From assembly GCA_016125495.1 (NCBI GenBank), contig WGLQ01000009.1:62001-126000 (forward strand): 64,000 bases of DNA, read 5' to 3'. Of this stretch, positions 33,976 through 42,723 are shown one piece after another. Both the position numbers and the translations under genes were made by a program. The notes beneath the pieces are model-generated. The model made no database searches, was not told the origin of the DNA, and saw nothing but the letters and a program-made list of their open reading frames with translations. The DNA is from Hyphomicrobiales bacterium. GTDB lineage: Bacteria; Pseudomonadota; Alphaproteobacteria; Rhizobiales; RI-29. How positions within the stretch are numbered: position 1 is the first letter of the stretch; each line of letters starts with the position of its first letter.

Positions 33976-36305
33976 CCACGGCCGCCGATCGCCCGAGACA
34001 CGTCGGCGCACGCGTCGAGCGCATCGAGGACACGCGCCTCCTCTCCGGTGGCGCACGCTATATCGACGACATCCGCCTTGCCCGCATGCTGCACCTGCGC
34101 TTCGTGCGCGCGGAGATGGCCCACGCCCGCATCCTCGGCATCGACATCGGCGCGCTCGGCGATCTCCAACACCCGACACGCGTCTTCACCGGTGCCGACA
34201 TCGGCGGGCTCGCCATCAAGGCGCACCAGGACGTACCCGAGTTCCAGTATTCCGAGCAGCCGCTGCTCGCCCGGGACCGCGTGCGCTTCGTCGGCGAACC
34301 GGTGGCCGCCGTCCTCGCCGACGATCCCTACATCGCCGAGGATGCCGCCGAACTCGTGTTCGTCGATTACGATCCCCTCGAGGTCGTGGCCTCCATGGAG
34401 GCCGCGCTCGATCCGGCCAGCCCGCCGCTATTCGATGGCTGGAATGGCAACGTCTTCGTCGAGCGCCAGATGAAGGGAGGCGATATCGAAAGGGCCCGCG
34501 CCGCCGCCGCCCACATCATCCGCCGCACGTATTCGACGCACCGCCAGGCCGGCGTGCCCATGGAGGGGCGCGGCGTCGTCGCCCGCTACGATCCCGCCGA
34601 CCGCTTCCTCACCGTCTGGTCCTCGACACAAATCCCCCACCTCGTGCGTACTTACATTGCCGAGGAACTCGGCTTCCCCGAACAGCGCCTCCGGGTCGTG
34701 GCCCCGGACGTCGGTGGCGGCTTCGGCGTCAAGGGACAGGTCTTTTCCGAGGAAGTGCTTGTCGCCTGGCTCGCGCTCGAGACCGGGCGGCCGGTGAAAT
34801 GGATCGAGGATCGCCGCGAGCATCTCCTCGCCAGCATCCACGCCCGCGACCACCGCCACACGCTCGAGGCCTACGTCGCCGCGGACGGGCGCATCCTCGG
34901 GCTGAAGGCCGATATCAGCGTCGACGTCGGCGCCTATTCGACCTTCCCCTTCACGGCGGCGGGCGATCCCGGCATGGCGGCCAAGGTCATGCCGGGCCCC
35001 TACGACTTCCAGCACTACGAGGCGACGTTCCGCGCCCTCGCGACCAACAAATGCCCGATCGGCACCTATCGCGGTGTCGGCCGGCCGTCGGCGGTCTTTG
35101 CCCAGGAACGCCTGATGGACGACATCGCCGATGAACTCGGCATCGATCCAATCGAGCTCCGGCTGCGCAACGTCGTGCGTGTTTTTCCGTACACCAACGC
35201 GCTCGGCTTCACCTACGACCCCGGCTCCTATGCCGAGTGCCTCGAAAAGGCGCGCGAACTTCTCGCCGACGACATCGCCGAGGCAGCCAGCCTCAGGGGG
35301 CACCCCGAGCGCAGGGTCGGCGTCGGCATCGCGTGCTTCATCGAACAGAGCGCCCACGGCACGCCCGACTTCACGCGCCGCCGCGTGCCCATCGAAACCG
35401 GCTACATCGCCGCCCGGGTCGCGATGACACCGGATGGTGGCGCCGTCGTCGACATCGGCCTGCAGAGTCATGGCCAGGGCCACGAGACGGTGATGGCGCA
35501 AGTCGCCGCCGACGCCCTCGGCATCGCCCCAGGGGACGTTCACGTCCGTCACGGCGACACCCTCACCACCCCCTATTCGGTCGGCACGTGGGGCAGTCGC
35601 GGCGGCCCGCTCGGCGGCGGCGCGGTGCACGTCGCGGCGAGTGAAATCGCGGAAAAACTCCGCGCGATCGCTGCCCACCTCCTCCAGGCGTCCGAGCGGG
35701 AGATCACGCTCGGCGGCGGGCGCGCGTTCGTGACCGCCGCACCCGACCGTCACATTCCGATCGCGCGGCTCACGCGCGCCGCACTCCGTAACGTCGACCG
35801 GTTGCCTAAGGGCATGGCGCCCGGACTCGAGGCGCAATGCTCCCTCGATGGCCCGAGAGACGGAACCTATTCCAATGCGGTGCACGCCGCGGTCGTCGAG
35901 ATCGAACTCGCAACCGCCAAGATGCGCCTCAAGCGCTTCATCGCCGTCGAGGATTGTGGACGCATCCTCAACCCGCTCGTTGTCGATGGTCAGGTGCGCG
36001 GCGGCATCGTGCAGGGCATCGGCTCGGCGATGTTCGAGCAGTTCGTCTACGACGAGGAGTGTCAGCCCCGCACGGTGACCTTCGCCGACTATCTGCTGCC
36101 GCTCGCGCCGGAGATCCCGACCATCGAGGTTCACCACATCGAAACGCCGACGCCGCTGACGCCGCTCGGCGCCAAGGGGCTCGGGGAGGGGGGTGCCATC
36201 GGGCCGGCGGCCGCCATCGCCAATGCGGTCGCCGATGCGCTCGAGGTGCCGGTGTCCTCGACCCCGCTCAACGCGGACGCGCTCTGGCGGCTGATCAACC
36301 GATGA
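33972..36305 (+). CDS. Molybdenum hydroxylase large subunit (aldehyde oxidase/xanthine dehydrogenase family, type II Cox-like)
   Basis: A 777-residue catalytic subunit binding the molybdopterin cytosine dinucleotide cofactor. The active-site loop is TYRGVGRP at 365-372, and catalytic Glu739 lies in GLGEGG. True aerobic CO dehydrogenase carries A-Y-R-C-S-F-R with the copper-binding Cys; this protein does not, so it should hydroxylate an N-heterocycle, aldehyde or related carbon rather than CO. It is last of a tightly overlapped M-S-L operon. CoxG is encoded in the divergent run, and a molybdate importer 5 kb downstream. No XdhC/CoxF-like or CoxDE maturation gene is present in the window. Confidence 0.92.
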   Translation: MTTAADRPRHVGARVERIEDTRLLSGGARYIDDIRLARMLHLRFVRAEMAHARILGIDIGALGDLQHPTRVFTGADIGGLAIKAHQDVPEFQYSEQPLLARDRVRFVGEPVAAVLADDPYIAEDAAELVFVDYDPLEVVASMEAALDPASPPLFDGWNGNVFVERQMKGGDIERARAAAAHIIRRTYSTHRQAGVPMEGRGVVARYDPADRFLTVWSSTQIPHLVRTYIAEELGFPEQRLRVVAPDVGGGFGVKGQVFSEEVLVAWLALETGRPVKWIEDRREHLLASIHARDHRHTLEAYVAADGRILGLKADISVDVGAYSTFPFTAAGDPGMAAKVMPGPYDFQHYEATFRALATNKCPIGTYRGVGRPSAVFAQERLMDDIADELGIDPIELRLRNVVRVFPYTNALGFTYDPGSYAECLEKARELLADDIAEAASLRGHPERRVGVGIACFIEQSAHGTPDFTRRRVPIETGYIAARVAMTPDGGAVVDIGLQSHGQGHETVMAQVAADALGIAPGDVHVRHGDTLTTPYSVGTWGSRGGPLGGGAVHVAASEIAEKLRAIAAHLLQASEREITLGGGRAFVTAAPDRHIPIARLTRAALRNVDRLPKGMAPGLEAQCSLDGPRDGTYSNAVHAAVVEIELATAKMRLKRFIAVEDCGRILNPLVVDGQVRGGIVQGIGSAMFEQFVYDEECQPRTVTFADYLLPLAPEIPTIEVHHIETPTPLTPLGAKGLGEGGAIGPAAAIANAVADALEVPVSSTPLNADALWRLINR

Positions 36306-36353
36306 CACCCGCCGGGTGGCAAGGGCCCGGGAACGCAAGGCCGCACCCAAACT

Positions 36354-37007
36354 TCATCGAGGACCTCCGGCGCTCCCGAACCCGAGCCCTTGGAGATAGA
36401 TGAGCAGCGCCGACTCGAGCAGTTCCTCGGCCGAGATCGGCGCCTTGCGCCGCGCCCCGTCGCCCCTGAGGAACAGCGAGGCGATGCCGTGCGTCAGACT
36501 CCAGATGTGCAGGCTCATCATCATCACTGGCGGACGGTTCGCGGCCGGCAGGGTCTCGACCAGCACCGACACCGCCGTGCGCAGGACATTGAAGGCGCGG
36601 TCCGACGAGTGGGCGAGGGGAGTTCCGGGCGTGATCGCGATTCCCGCCTCGAACATCGCCTGATAGTCGGCCGGGTGCTCACTGGCGAACCGGAGGTAGG
36701 CACGCCCCAGGCGGTCGAACGCCGCGAGCGGGTTCGGCCGGCCGCCATCCCATGCCGCCTGCAGCGCCGCCTCGAAGCGGTCGAACCCCTGGCGCGCGAC
36801 ATCGGCCAGCAGGTCGTCCTTGTCCTTGAAATGACGGTAAGGGGCCGCCGGGCTGACCCCCGCCAGGCGCGCCGCCTCCGCGAACGTGAAGCCCGACGCC
36901 CCCTTCTCACCGATCAGCATGCGCGCCGCCGCGATCAGCGCTTCGCGCAGATTGCCATGATGATAGCCCCTTCGCTTCTGGGGCTCGTCGTCGTCATGAA
37001 AGGTCAT
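36354..37007 (-). CDS. TetR-family transcriptional regulator
   Basis: A 217-residue regulator. The N-terminal HTH is clear: ALIAAARMLIGEKGASGFTF, then AEAARLAGVSPAAPYRHFKD. A ligand-binding helical domain with YQAMFEAG follows (TetR_C-like WHG domain). It is convergent with the molybdo-hydroxylase large subunit, 48 bases away. Targets are unknown; autoregulation from the 93-base upstream gap is plausible. Confidence 0.9.
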   Translation of the reverse strand: MTFHDDDEPQKRRGYHHGNLREALIAAARMLIGEKGASGFTFAEAARLAGVSPAAPYRHFKDKDDLLADVARQGFDRFEAALQAAWDGGRPNPLAAFDRLGRAYLRFASEHPADYQAMFEAGIAITPGTPLAHSSDRAFNVLRTAVSVLVETLPAANRPPVMMMSLHIWSLTHGIASLFLRGDGARRKAPISAEELLESALLIYLQGLGFGSAGGPR

Positions 37008-37100
37008 TGTCGCGCCGCGTGCCTGGCTCGCTCATACCGAGAGGTCTAGCACGCGCCGGCCCTCCCGCCACCGGCAGGTGCGGCCGGCGGCACGCGTGCG

Positions 37101-37766
37101 TCACCGGCAGTAGGTGCGCCCCGGCTTGCCATGGCGCGCGAGATCGAGGTGGAAATGGTCGCGGTGCGCCTGGTCGGCATTGGGGCCGAGCACGGTCGTG
37201 AAGATGCCGCAGGCGCCGCGATGAATCTCCCGAAGGAAGGCTTGCTCACCACTCCGGCCGCGCCAGCCCTGGAGAACGCTCACCTCGCGGCCGTTGGCAA
37301 AGCGAAAGACGCTGAAATCGATGGCATTGGCAAAGCCGTGCTCCGAGAGCTTGGCGCCCGCCTGATGGTTGCGCGGCCGACAGGCATAGGAGGCGGCCAC
37401 CTTCATCTCGACGATCGGTGCACCGATATGGCGGACAGCCGCCGGTTGGACGACTTCGTTCATCCAGCGATCGAGCGCCGGCACCATCGGGCATCGGAGC
37501 GTGGCCGGTGGCGCGAGCCGAGTCCGCCCGCCATCGGTTGCGTGCACGGCCAGCGGGCGCATCGCCCCACAGACCGATGGCCCGCCGAGTGCCGCCCGCT
37601 CGCGCACCCATGGCGACCGGTCGGCAACCCCCGTCAGGAGACAGGCCTGCTCCTCCTCGGCACGCCATGGCGCATCGGTCGACACGAACGGCTGACTGCC
37701 GCCGCACGACGCCAGCAGTAATGTCGCGGCCAATGCCGCCCATTTGGAAAAACGCTCACACCCCAT
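37101..37766 (-). CDS. Extensin-like lipoprotein (putative zinc-peptidase fold)
   Basis: A 221-residue lipoprotein. The lipobox LASC places the lipidated Cys at 21 from the ATG at 37766; the frame remains open 12 codons upstream. The C-terminal extensin-like domain (about 90-221) has SYACRPRN, LSEHGFANAIDFSVF and HRDHFHLDL, which from memory match the metal-ligand pattern of M15-like D,D-peptidases (H-x6-D and H-x-H). Plants have extensins of a different origin; the bacterial domain is common in Rhizobiales. It probably acts on or binds peptidoglycan at the inner face of the outer membrane, though activity is not proven. Confidence 0.8.
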   Translation of the reverse strand: MGCERFSKWAALAATLLLASCGGSQPFVSTDAPWRAEEEQACLLTGVADRSPWVRERAALGGPSVCGAMRPLAVHATDGGRTRLAPPATLRCPMVPALDRWMNEVVQPAAVRHIGAPIVEMKVAASYACRPRNHQAGAKLSEHGFANAIDFSVFRFANGREVSVLQGWRGRSGEQAFLREIHRGACGIFTTVLGPNADQAHRDHFHLDLARHGKPGRTYCR

Positions 37767-37884
37767 GAGAAGGAAACATCGCCGAATTGCCCAAACAAAC
37801 AATGAAGCAATGTTCCTGGCACAACGGATTGTCGCGGCCGGGGCGAGCGCTGGTCAGGCCAGCGGCGATCGGGCGGTGATTTCG

Positions 37885-37914
37885 TGACGAAAGTCCGTCT
37901 CTTGGCTTTCGTCA
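37885..37914. repeat. Perfect 9-bp inverted repeat
   Basis: TGACGAAAG (37885-37893) and CTTTCGTCA (37906-37914) flank a 12-base spacer. It lies between the leftward lipoprotein gene (stop at 38020) and the extensin-like gene. There is no T tract on either side, so it may be an operator for the extensin-like gene or a weak 3' structure. The rest of the 253-base gap shows no gene. Confidence 0.5.
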
Positions 37915-38019
37915 GGGCTAGCGCGCAAACGCGCTGCCCGACGCATTGTGGCCATCGGGACCGTTCGCTTGCATCAGCGGTCGACCATCGCTCTCGCGAT
38001 GGCCACGGCCAAGCCCGGA

Positions 38020-38481
38020 TCAGGTCGAAGAGCGCGGTGGGGCCGAAGGCACATTCGGCACGGGTGCCGGCTGCATTGGGGTGAAGTTGAGCCCGCAGGA
38101 CTTCTGCAGATTGGCTTCCTCGATGGCCTTCATCTGACCGCGCAGGTTGGCGAGTTCGGCCGCGGTATGGCCGTCGCCGCCACTCACCAGCAACGCCGCC
38201 GGCCAGAAGATCACGAGCGCGACGCCCGTCGCGACGGCATCGGAGGTCGCCTTCTGGTCCTGCTCGCCCGCGGCTCGAACCGCCGCATAGCTGACGCGCT
38301 GCGCCTCCGCCGCGAGCTGTTCGCACGATAGGCCCTGGTAGAGGACGGGGCTGACATAGGATGCCTGGATGCTTTCCGAGCTGCTGGCACACCCTCCGAG
38401 CAAGGCCAACGCGACACCGAGCGCCGCCACCGGACACCCACGCCTCAATTCTCGCCAACCGCTTGGAATTCTGTCGAACAT
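38020..38481 (-). CDS. Small lipoprotein of unknown function
   Basis: A 153-residue predicted lipoprotein. The signal ends in LLGGC with lipidated Cys31. The mature part has SYVSPVLYQGLSCEQLAAEA, then a hydrophobic segment (SDAVATGVALVIFWPAALLV, about 80-100) and a coiled region AELANLRGQMKAIEEA. The Y-x-S-P-x-x-Y-Q-x-x-x-C pattern is one I have seen in many alphaproteobacterial lipoproteins without a known role. The 257-base gap to the right (38482-38738) shows no gene and presumably holds its promoter. Confidence 0.75.
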   Translation of the reverse strand: MFDRIPSGWRELRRGCPVAALGVALALLGGCASSSESIQASYVSPVLYQGLSCEQLAAEAQRVSYAAVRAAGEQDQKATSDAVATGVALVIFWPAALLVSGGDGHTAAELANLRGQMKAIEEANLQKSCGLNFTPMQPAPVPNVPSAPPRSST

Positions 38482-38738
38482 TGCTTCGCTCTCGCTTGCT
38501 CACCGACGCGTCGGACCGGAACCTGCCCTGCAACCCATCGCAGGGCCCGCCGTGCCCCAATCCCCGTCGGCCAGCCACCTGCGGCACCGACGCTAGGCAG
38601 GTGCTGAACGACTGACAATCGGATTTGCGCGCCTCGAGCAGAACGCTGTCGATTGTTGCTTCGGCACCACCGATGCCCCCGCAGGTGACGGGCGACAGGG
38701 AGGGCACGCGTCGGCTGCCGAGCGCCCCTCCCAGCGGC

Positions 38739-40019
38739 TCAGTCCGCCGGGCGCACCGGCGCGGGCGCCCCCGGCCACACCACTTCCGAGCCCGGCGCTG
38801 GAGCCCGCGGAACGAGATGCGCGAGCATGAGCGAGACAAACGCCATACCCGCCCCCAGCAGGAAGACGGCGGAGGGATCGCGCAACCACACATAACCGAG
38901 GGCGACCGGCAGGAAGACCGCCGCGATATGGTTGATGGTGAATGCGACACCCGTCGACGGCGCGATGTCGGCCGGGTCGGCGATTTTCTGGAAATAGGTC
39001 TTTATGGCGATCGCGAGTGCAAAGAAGGCGTGGTCGACGATGTAGAGTCCCGCCGCCACCATCGGATCGTCGACGAAGGCATAGGCCGTGAAAACACCGA
39101 CGAGGCCAATGTATTCGATGATGAGTGCCCGGCGTTCCCCGATGTACGCGATGAGCCGCCCGATCCGCGGCGCCAGGAACATGTTCATCACGTGGTTGAC
39201 GAGAAACAGCGTCGTGATCGCCGTAACAGAATAGCCGAACTTCTCGACCATCATGAAACCGGCAAAGACGATGAAGATCTGACGCCGCGCGCCGCTCATG
39301 AATACGAGCGCGTAATAGAGGCCGTAGCGCTTGCGCACGATCAACTCGCGTCGTTGCACAACCTCCTGACGGAACATGGGAAAGGCGAGCCAGGCCATGA
39401 GCGTGATGGCGAGGGTTGCCGCCCCGGCGATCAGATAGACGTTCGCAAAGCCGAGACCGAGCAATTCGAACGTGAGATAGACGAGCCCATAGCTCCCCAG
39501 CGCGGCAAGCGAGCCGGCCGCCGCTATCCGCCCGAGGTCCTGCGCCGCTCGGTGTTTTGGCAGCCATTGCAGCGCCAGCGACTGGGCAACGGTCTCATAG
39601 TAATGGAAGCCGAGCGACATCAGCATGGTGGTGGCATAAAAGCCGTACTCGCTCGGGAAATAGCCGGCGAGCGCCGTGCCGAGCCCGAGCGCCACCAGCG
39701 AGATGAGTGCGAGCGGCTGCTCGCGCATCACGAGCAGGATGAACACCACTCCGAAAGAAAGAAACCCCGGGATCTCGCGCAGCGACTGCAGGATGCCGAT
39801 TTCCCGCCCGGAAAAGTCGATCTCGCCGATCGCGAAGTTGTTGAGCAAAGTGAACCAGGTCTGATGCGCGAGTTGCATGGCCGCTGCGAGCAGCATGAGC
39901 AGCACGAGCGGTGATCGCCACGCGCCCGCAGTTGCGCCGGCGCCCGTGCCAGCACCGCCGAACGAAACGTCAGGCCTGCCGGCGGATGCGGATGATGGAG
40001 GCCTGTCGAACGGCGTCAT
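38739..40019 (-). CDS. MFS-type transporter
   Basis: A 426-residue membrane protein with about 11-12 hydrophobic helices, arranged as an MFS permease. A Gly/Ala/Pro-rich N-terminal tail of about 30 residues precedes helix one. Loops hold FSGREIGILQSLREIPGF and SGARRQIFIVFAGFMMVEKF. The ATG at 40019 has an AGGAGG ribosome-binding site; the frame runs 12 codons further. The cargo is unknown. Neighbours are lipoproteins and a small membrane protein, giving no substrate clue. Confidence 0.83.
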   Translation of the reverse strand: MTPFDRPPSSASAGRPDVSFGGAGTGAGATAGAWRSPLVLLMLLAAAMQLAHQTWFTLLNNFAIGEIDFSGREIGILQSLREIPGFLSFGVVFILLVMREQPLALISLVALGLGTALAGYFPSEYGFYATTMLMSLGFHYYETVAQSLALQWLPKHRAAQDLGRIAAAGSLAALGSYGLVYLTFELLGLGFANVYLIAGAATLAITLMAWLAFPMFRQEVVQRRELIVRKRYGLYYALVFMSGARRQIFIVFAGFMMVEKFGYSVTAITTLFLVNHVMNMFLAPRIGRLIAYIGERRALIIEYIGLVGVFTAYAFVDDPMVAAGLYIVDHAFFALAIAIKTYFQKIADPADIAPSTGVAFTINHIAAVFLPVALGYVWLRDPSAVFLLGAGMAFVSLMLAHLVPRAPAPGSEVVWPGAPAPVRPAD

Positions 40020-40091
40020 GCCTCCTCCTACCACTCCAAACCCGGCCGGCGCCATGCCGAAAGACGCAGCGCTCCAACGCCCTCGCCGCCG

Positions 40092-40457
40092 TCATCCGAG
40101 CAGCAGTTCGCCGACGCCCAGCACGACCAGCACGCCCGCGACGCCCCAGAGCAGCACCCGTCCTCGCATCGCCAACGTCGCGCGCGGCAGCATCAAGAGC
40201 GTCGACAGCATGCCCGCGCCGAGGAGATTGATGACCCCCGCCCCCGCCGCGCCGAGCCCGCCAACCGAGCGACCGCCACCGCCCACCACGATCGCGGCCG
40301 CGATCCCCAGCAAGAGGGCACCCATCAACCGCAAATAGAACGACTGATCGCTCTTGGGCAGCCCGAACGCCGCGACCGACACTCGCGGGATGAAAACGAG
40401 AAATGCGCCCGCCACGATTTTGACGAGCGCATCGAGCCATAGCAACTGATCAACCAT
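40092..40457 (-). CDS. Small integral membrane protein
   Basis: A 121-residue protein with four hydrophobic helices (about 8-26, 42-60, 70-92 and 100-118). It opens with a short amphipathic N-terminus (MVDQLLWLDALVKIVAGAF) and has glycine-rich turns. I do not recognise a named family. It starts seven bases after the lipoprotein gene on the same strand, so the two are likely co-expressed. Confidence 0.65.
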   Translation of the reverse strand: MVDQLLWLDALVKIVAGAFLVFIPRVSVAAFGLPKSDQSFYLRLMGALLLGIAAAIVVGGGGRSVGGLGAAGAGVINLLGAGMLSTLLMLPRATLAMRGRVLLWGVAGVLVVLGVGELLLG

Positions 40458-40464
40458 GCAGGGA

Positions 40465-41262
40465 CTACTTCGAGTCCCCTGGCGCGAAGACCTTGCGGCG
40501 GTCGAAGGGCTTGGGCTTGTTGGAGACCGGCGTCGAGAGCCAGCTGAGGAGGCCGGCCTCCTCCTCGTCGTTCTTCTTGGGCGCACGCGGGGGCCGCGTG
40601 AAATCGCCTGCGACCATCGGCGGCAGATCGGCGCGGATTTCGCCGAGCACAGCATCGGTGCAGTAGGCCGGCGCTTCCGGCAGGCGCTTGGCGACGGAGA
40701 CCTCGGTGAAGCGAACGGTCTGCTCGATCTTCGAGAGCTGCTCCGGTGGCGTACCGTTGCGGGCTTCGAACGCGAGATATCCGGCGCGCACCTTGTCGGG
40801 TTCGAAATAGAAACCGCAGTGCCTTGCCCGCGCCATGGTCCAGCCGACATGCATCGGCTTGGCCATGGGATCGACCGGCGCTTCCACCGCCGTGGCGACC
40901 GGCACCGCCGGTTGCGCCGCAACGAGTGTCGGCTGTACGACCGGCGCATCGGGCGTGCGACCCGTGGTGAACGACGTCGTCCCGCGCGGCCGCTGCGCGG
41001 TCGCGTTCGCCTGCTGGCTGGCACCGGGCTGTGTCGAGGCTTGACCCGGTTGCCCTGGCGCGGTCGTCTGCCCCGCCGTGGCGGGACCAGGAACCGCGGC
41101 TGGCGCCCCGGCGGCCGGCTGCGGCAGGCTGGCGCTCTGGGTCGCCGGCACATCCGCGCTACTGGAGCCGAGTATGCCACCCAACCCGCCACTGCCGGAG
41201 CTGGAGCATCCGGCGAGCGCGATGGCCCCCGATACGGCCACGATGATGCGGAATCCACACAT
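40465..41262 (-). CDS. Lipoprotein with Ala/Pro/Gln-rich linker
   Basis: A 265-residue predicted lipoprotein. The ATG at 41262 gives CGFRIIVAVSGAIALAGCSS with lipidated Cys19; 31 upstream in-frame codons are not leader-like. A low-complexity linker (about 30-110) is followed by a compact domain with GWTMARARHCGFYFEPDKVR and APAYCTDAVLGEIRADLP, whose cysteines may pair. The linker suits a protein reaching from a membrane toward peptidoglycan. I do not recognise the domain. Co-transcribed with the small membrane protein downstream. Confidence 0.7.
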   Translation of the reverse strand: MCGFRIIVAVSGAIALAGCSSSGSGGLGGILGSSSADVPATQSASLPQPAAGAPAAVPGPATAGQTTAPGQPGQASTQPGASQQANATAQRPRGTTSFTTGRTPDAPVVQPTLVAAQPAVPVATAVEAPVDPMAKPMHVGWTMARARHCGFYFEPDKVRAGYLAFEARNGTPPEQLSKIEQTVRFTEVSVAKRLPEAPAYCTDAVLGEIRADLPPMVAGDFTRPPRAPKKNDEEEAGLLSWLSTPVSNKPKPFDRRKVFAPGDSK

Positions 41263-41400
41263 GTTTCGACCAGTCGCGCCGAATCGGGGCGACGTCAAGG
41301 CCGACGCGTGCTCCGTATGCATTTGCCGTGGGTGATGCCCCCCGGCCACGCCCACGCCCGCCCCCGTGACAGGAGCCCCGCGGCCGGCTATGGCTCCGCC

Positions 41401-41769
41401 ATGAAAGCGGGCAACAAGAAGACCGGGGCGAGGCTGCGTGTCGTCCTCGAAACCGACATCGCGATCGGACCCGGCAAGGCCGACCTGCTGGAGGCCATCG
41501 CCGAAGCGGGCTCGATTGCCGCCGCCGGGCGCAGCATGGGCATGAGCTACAAGCGCGCGTGGCTGCTCGTCGAATCCATGAACGCCTGCTTCAAGGCCCC
41601 CCTCGTCGAGACTTCACGCGGCGGCAATGCCCGTGGCGGCGCGCAACTGACCGACGAGGGCCGCCGCGTCCTCGCCTGCTACCGGCGCATCGAGGAGATC
41701 ACCGACGCGGCGATCGCCGATGAACTCGCCAAACTGCGCGCCATGCTGGTCAGCGAATCCGACAACTGA
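41401..41769 (+). CDS. modE: ModE-type molybdate-responsive regulator, N-terminal domain only
   Basis: A 122-residue winged-helix regulator. DLLEAIAEAGSIAAAGRSMG and MSYKRAWLLVESMN are the ModE/LysR-like HTH, and GGNARGGAQLTDEGRRVLACY is the wing region. The protein ends there and lacks the C-terminal TOBE molybdate-binding domains of E. coli ModE, as in many short ModE homologues of alphaproteobacteria. It lies 111 bases ahead of modA on the same strand and probably binds the dyad at 41846-41871. How it senses molybdate without TOBE domains is open. Confidence 0.88.
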   Translation: MKAGNKKTGARLRVVLETDIAIGPGKADLLEAIAEAGSIAAAGRSMGMSYKRAWLLVESMNACFKAPLVETSRGGNARGGAQLTDEGRRVLACYRRIEEITDAAIADELAKLRAMLVSESDN

Positions 41770-41845
41770 GGACCCTGCACGACGATCGATCATTCGAGCA
41801 GCGGCAATTGGTTGTCAGGCCCACTGCCATCCGTTACTCTTGTCG

Positions 41846-41871
41846 CCGATATGTACGGTGAAACATGTCGG
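41846..41871 (+). promoter_or_regulatory. Mo-box-like dyad over the modA ribosome-binding site
   Basis: CCGATATGT (41846-41854) and ACATGTCGG (41863-41871) are 9-bp inverted arms with one mismatch and an 8-base spacer. ModE sites in other bacteria are AT-rich dyads with a CG-TAT-like half-site, so this fits. The right arm runs into the GGAG that precedes the modA ATG, so bound ModE would block transcription. Confidence 0.6.
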
Positions 41872-41880
41872 AGTGGGCGC

Positions 41881-42723
41881 ATGCGTTGGGCCATGGCCGC
41901 CATGTCGATGCTGGTGCGGACCGCGCCGCTGCGGTTTCCGGCCGTCCTCTCCGCCGCCCTCGCCGTGCTGCTCGCGGCACCCGCCGTCGGAGCTTCGGGA
42001 CTGCGGGACCGGGCCGCCGATGCGCGCCCCCTCGTCGCCGTTGCCGCCAACTTCGCCGACGTCGTGACGGAGCTCGCTGCCGCCTTCGCGGCCTCGACCG
42101 GTCACGAGCTGCGCATCACGACCGGCTCCACGGGTAAGCTCTATGCCCAGATCAAGGCCGGCGCCCCTTACGACATCCTGCTCTCGGCCGACGAAATCAC
42201 GCCCGAGCGGCTCGAGAACGAGGGGGCCGGCGTCCCCGGCACCCGCTTTGCCTACGCCTATGGCCGTCTCGTGCTCTGGAGCAGTGATCCTTCGCGCGTC
42301 ACCCTCGACGGGGTGGCTGCACTGCGCAGCCTCGAGCGCGGCCACCTCGCGATCGCCAACCCGGAACTGGCGCCCTATGGCCGCGCGGCCCGCGAAACGC
42401 TCGAGAGCCTCGGGCTCTGGGATCGCCTCCAACCGCGCATCGTCATGGGCCAGAACATCGGTCAGGCGCATTCCCTGGTGGCGAGCGGGGCGGCCGACCT
42501 CGGCCTCGTTGCCCTTTCCGCGCTCAAGGGCCCCCGCGCCCCGGCCCGCTCGAGCCATTGGGAGGTTCCCGGCCATCTCCACCGGCCGATCCGTCAGGAC
42601 GCGGTCCTGCTCTCGCATGGTGCCTCGAACGACGCGGCCCGCGCGTTCCTCGCCTATCTGGCCTCCCCCCCGGCGCGCGCCGTCATTGCTCGCCACGGCT
42701 ATGCGACGGCCCCCGGCTCATGA
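41881..42723 (+). CDS. modA: Molybdate ABC transporter, periplasmic binding protein
   Basis: A 280-residue ModA. A Sec signal (hydrophobic residues about 15-40, ending near VGASG) precedes LVAVAANFADVVTELAAAF. ITTGSTGKLYAQI and GAPYDILLSADE hold the oxyanion-binding residues typical of ModA, and SGAADLGLVALSAL follows. GGAG seven bases before the ATG at 41881 supports the start over ATGs upstream. Its stop overlaps modB (ATGA). Confidence 0.92.
   Translation: MRWAMAAMSMLVRTAPLRFPAVLSAALAVLLAAPAVGASGLRDRAADARPLVAVAANFADVVTELAAAFAASTGHELRITTGSTGKLYAQIKAGAPYDILLSADEITPERLENEGAGVPGTRFAYAYGRLVLWSSDPSRVTLDGVAALRSLERGHLAIANPELAPYGRAARETLESLGLWDRLQPRIVMGQNIGQAHSLVASGAADLGLVALSALKGPRAPARSSHWEVPGHLHRPIRQDAVLLSHGASNDAARAFLAYLASPPARAVIARHGYATAPGS

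Noticed and set aside
33972-36305. Aerobic carbon monoxide dehydrogenase
   Set aside because: The active-site loop is TYRGVGRP and lacks the cysteine of A-Y-R-C-S-F-R needed for the Mo-Cu site, so it is a Cox-like hydroxylase of another substrate.
34428-36350. A 640-codon minus-strand frame opposite the molybdo-hydroxylase large subunit
   Set aside because: The plus strand carries all catalytic motifs of the enzyme and is coupled to coxS; the antisense product is low-complexity.
37885-37914. Intrinsic terminator for the lipoprotein gene
   Set aside because: The 9-bp inverted repeat is perfect, but its spacer is long, the stem is not GC-rich and no T run follows on either strand. I kept it as an inverted repeat only.
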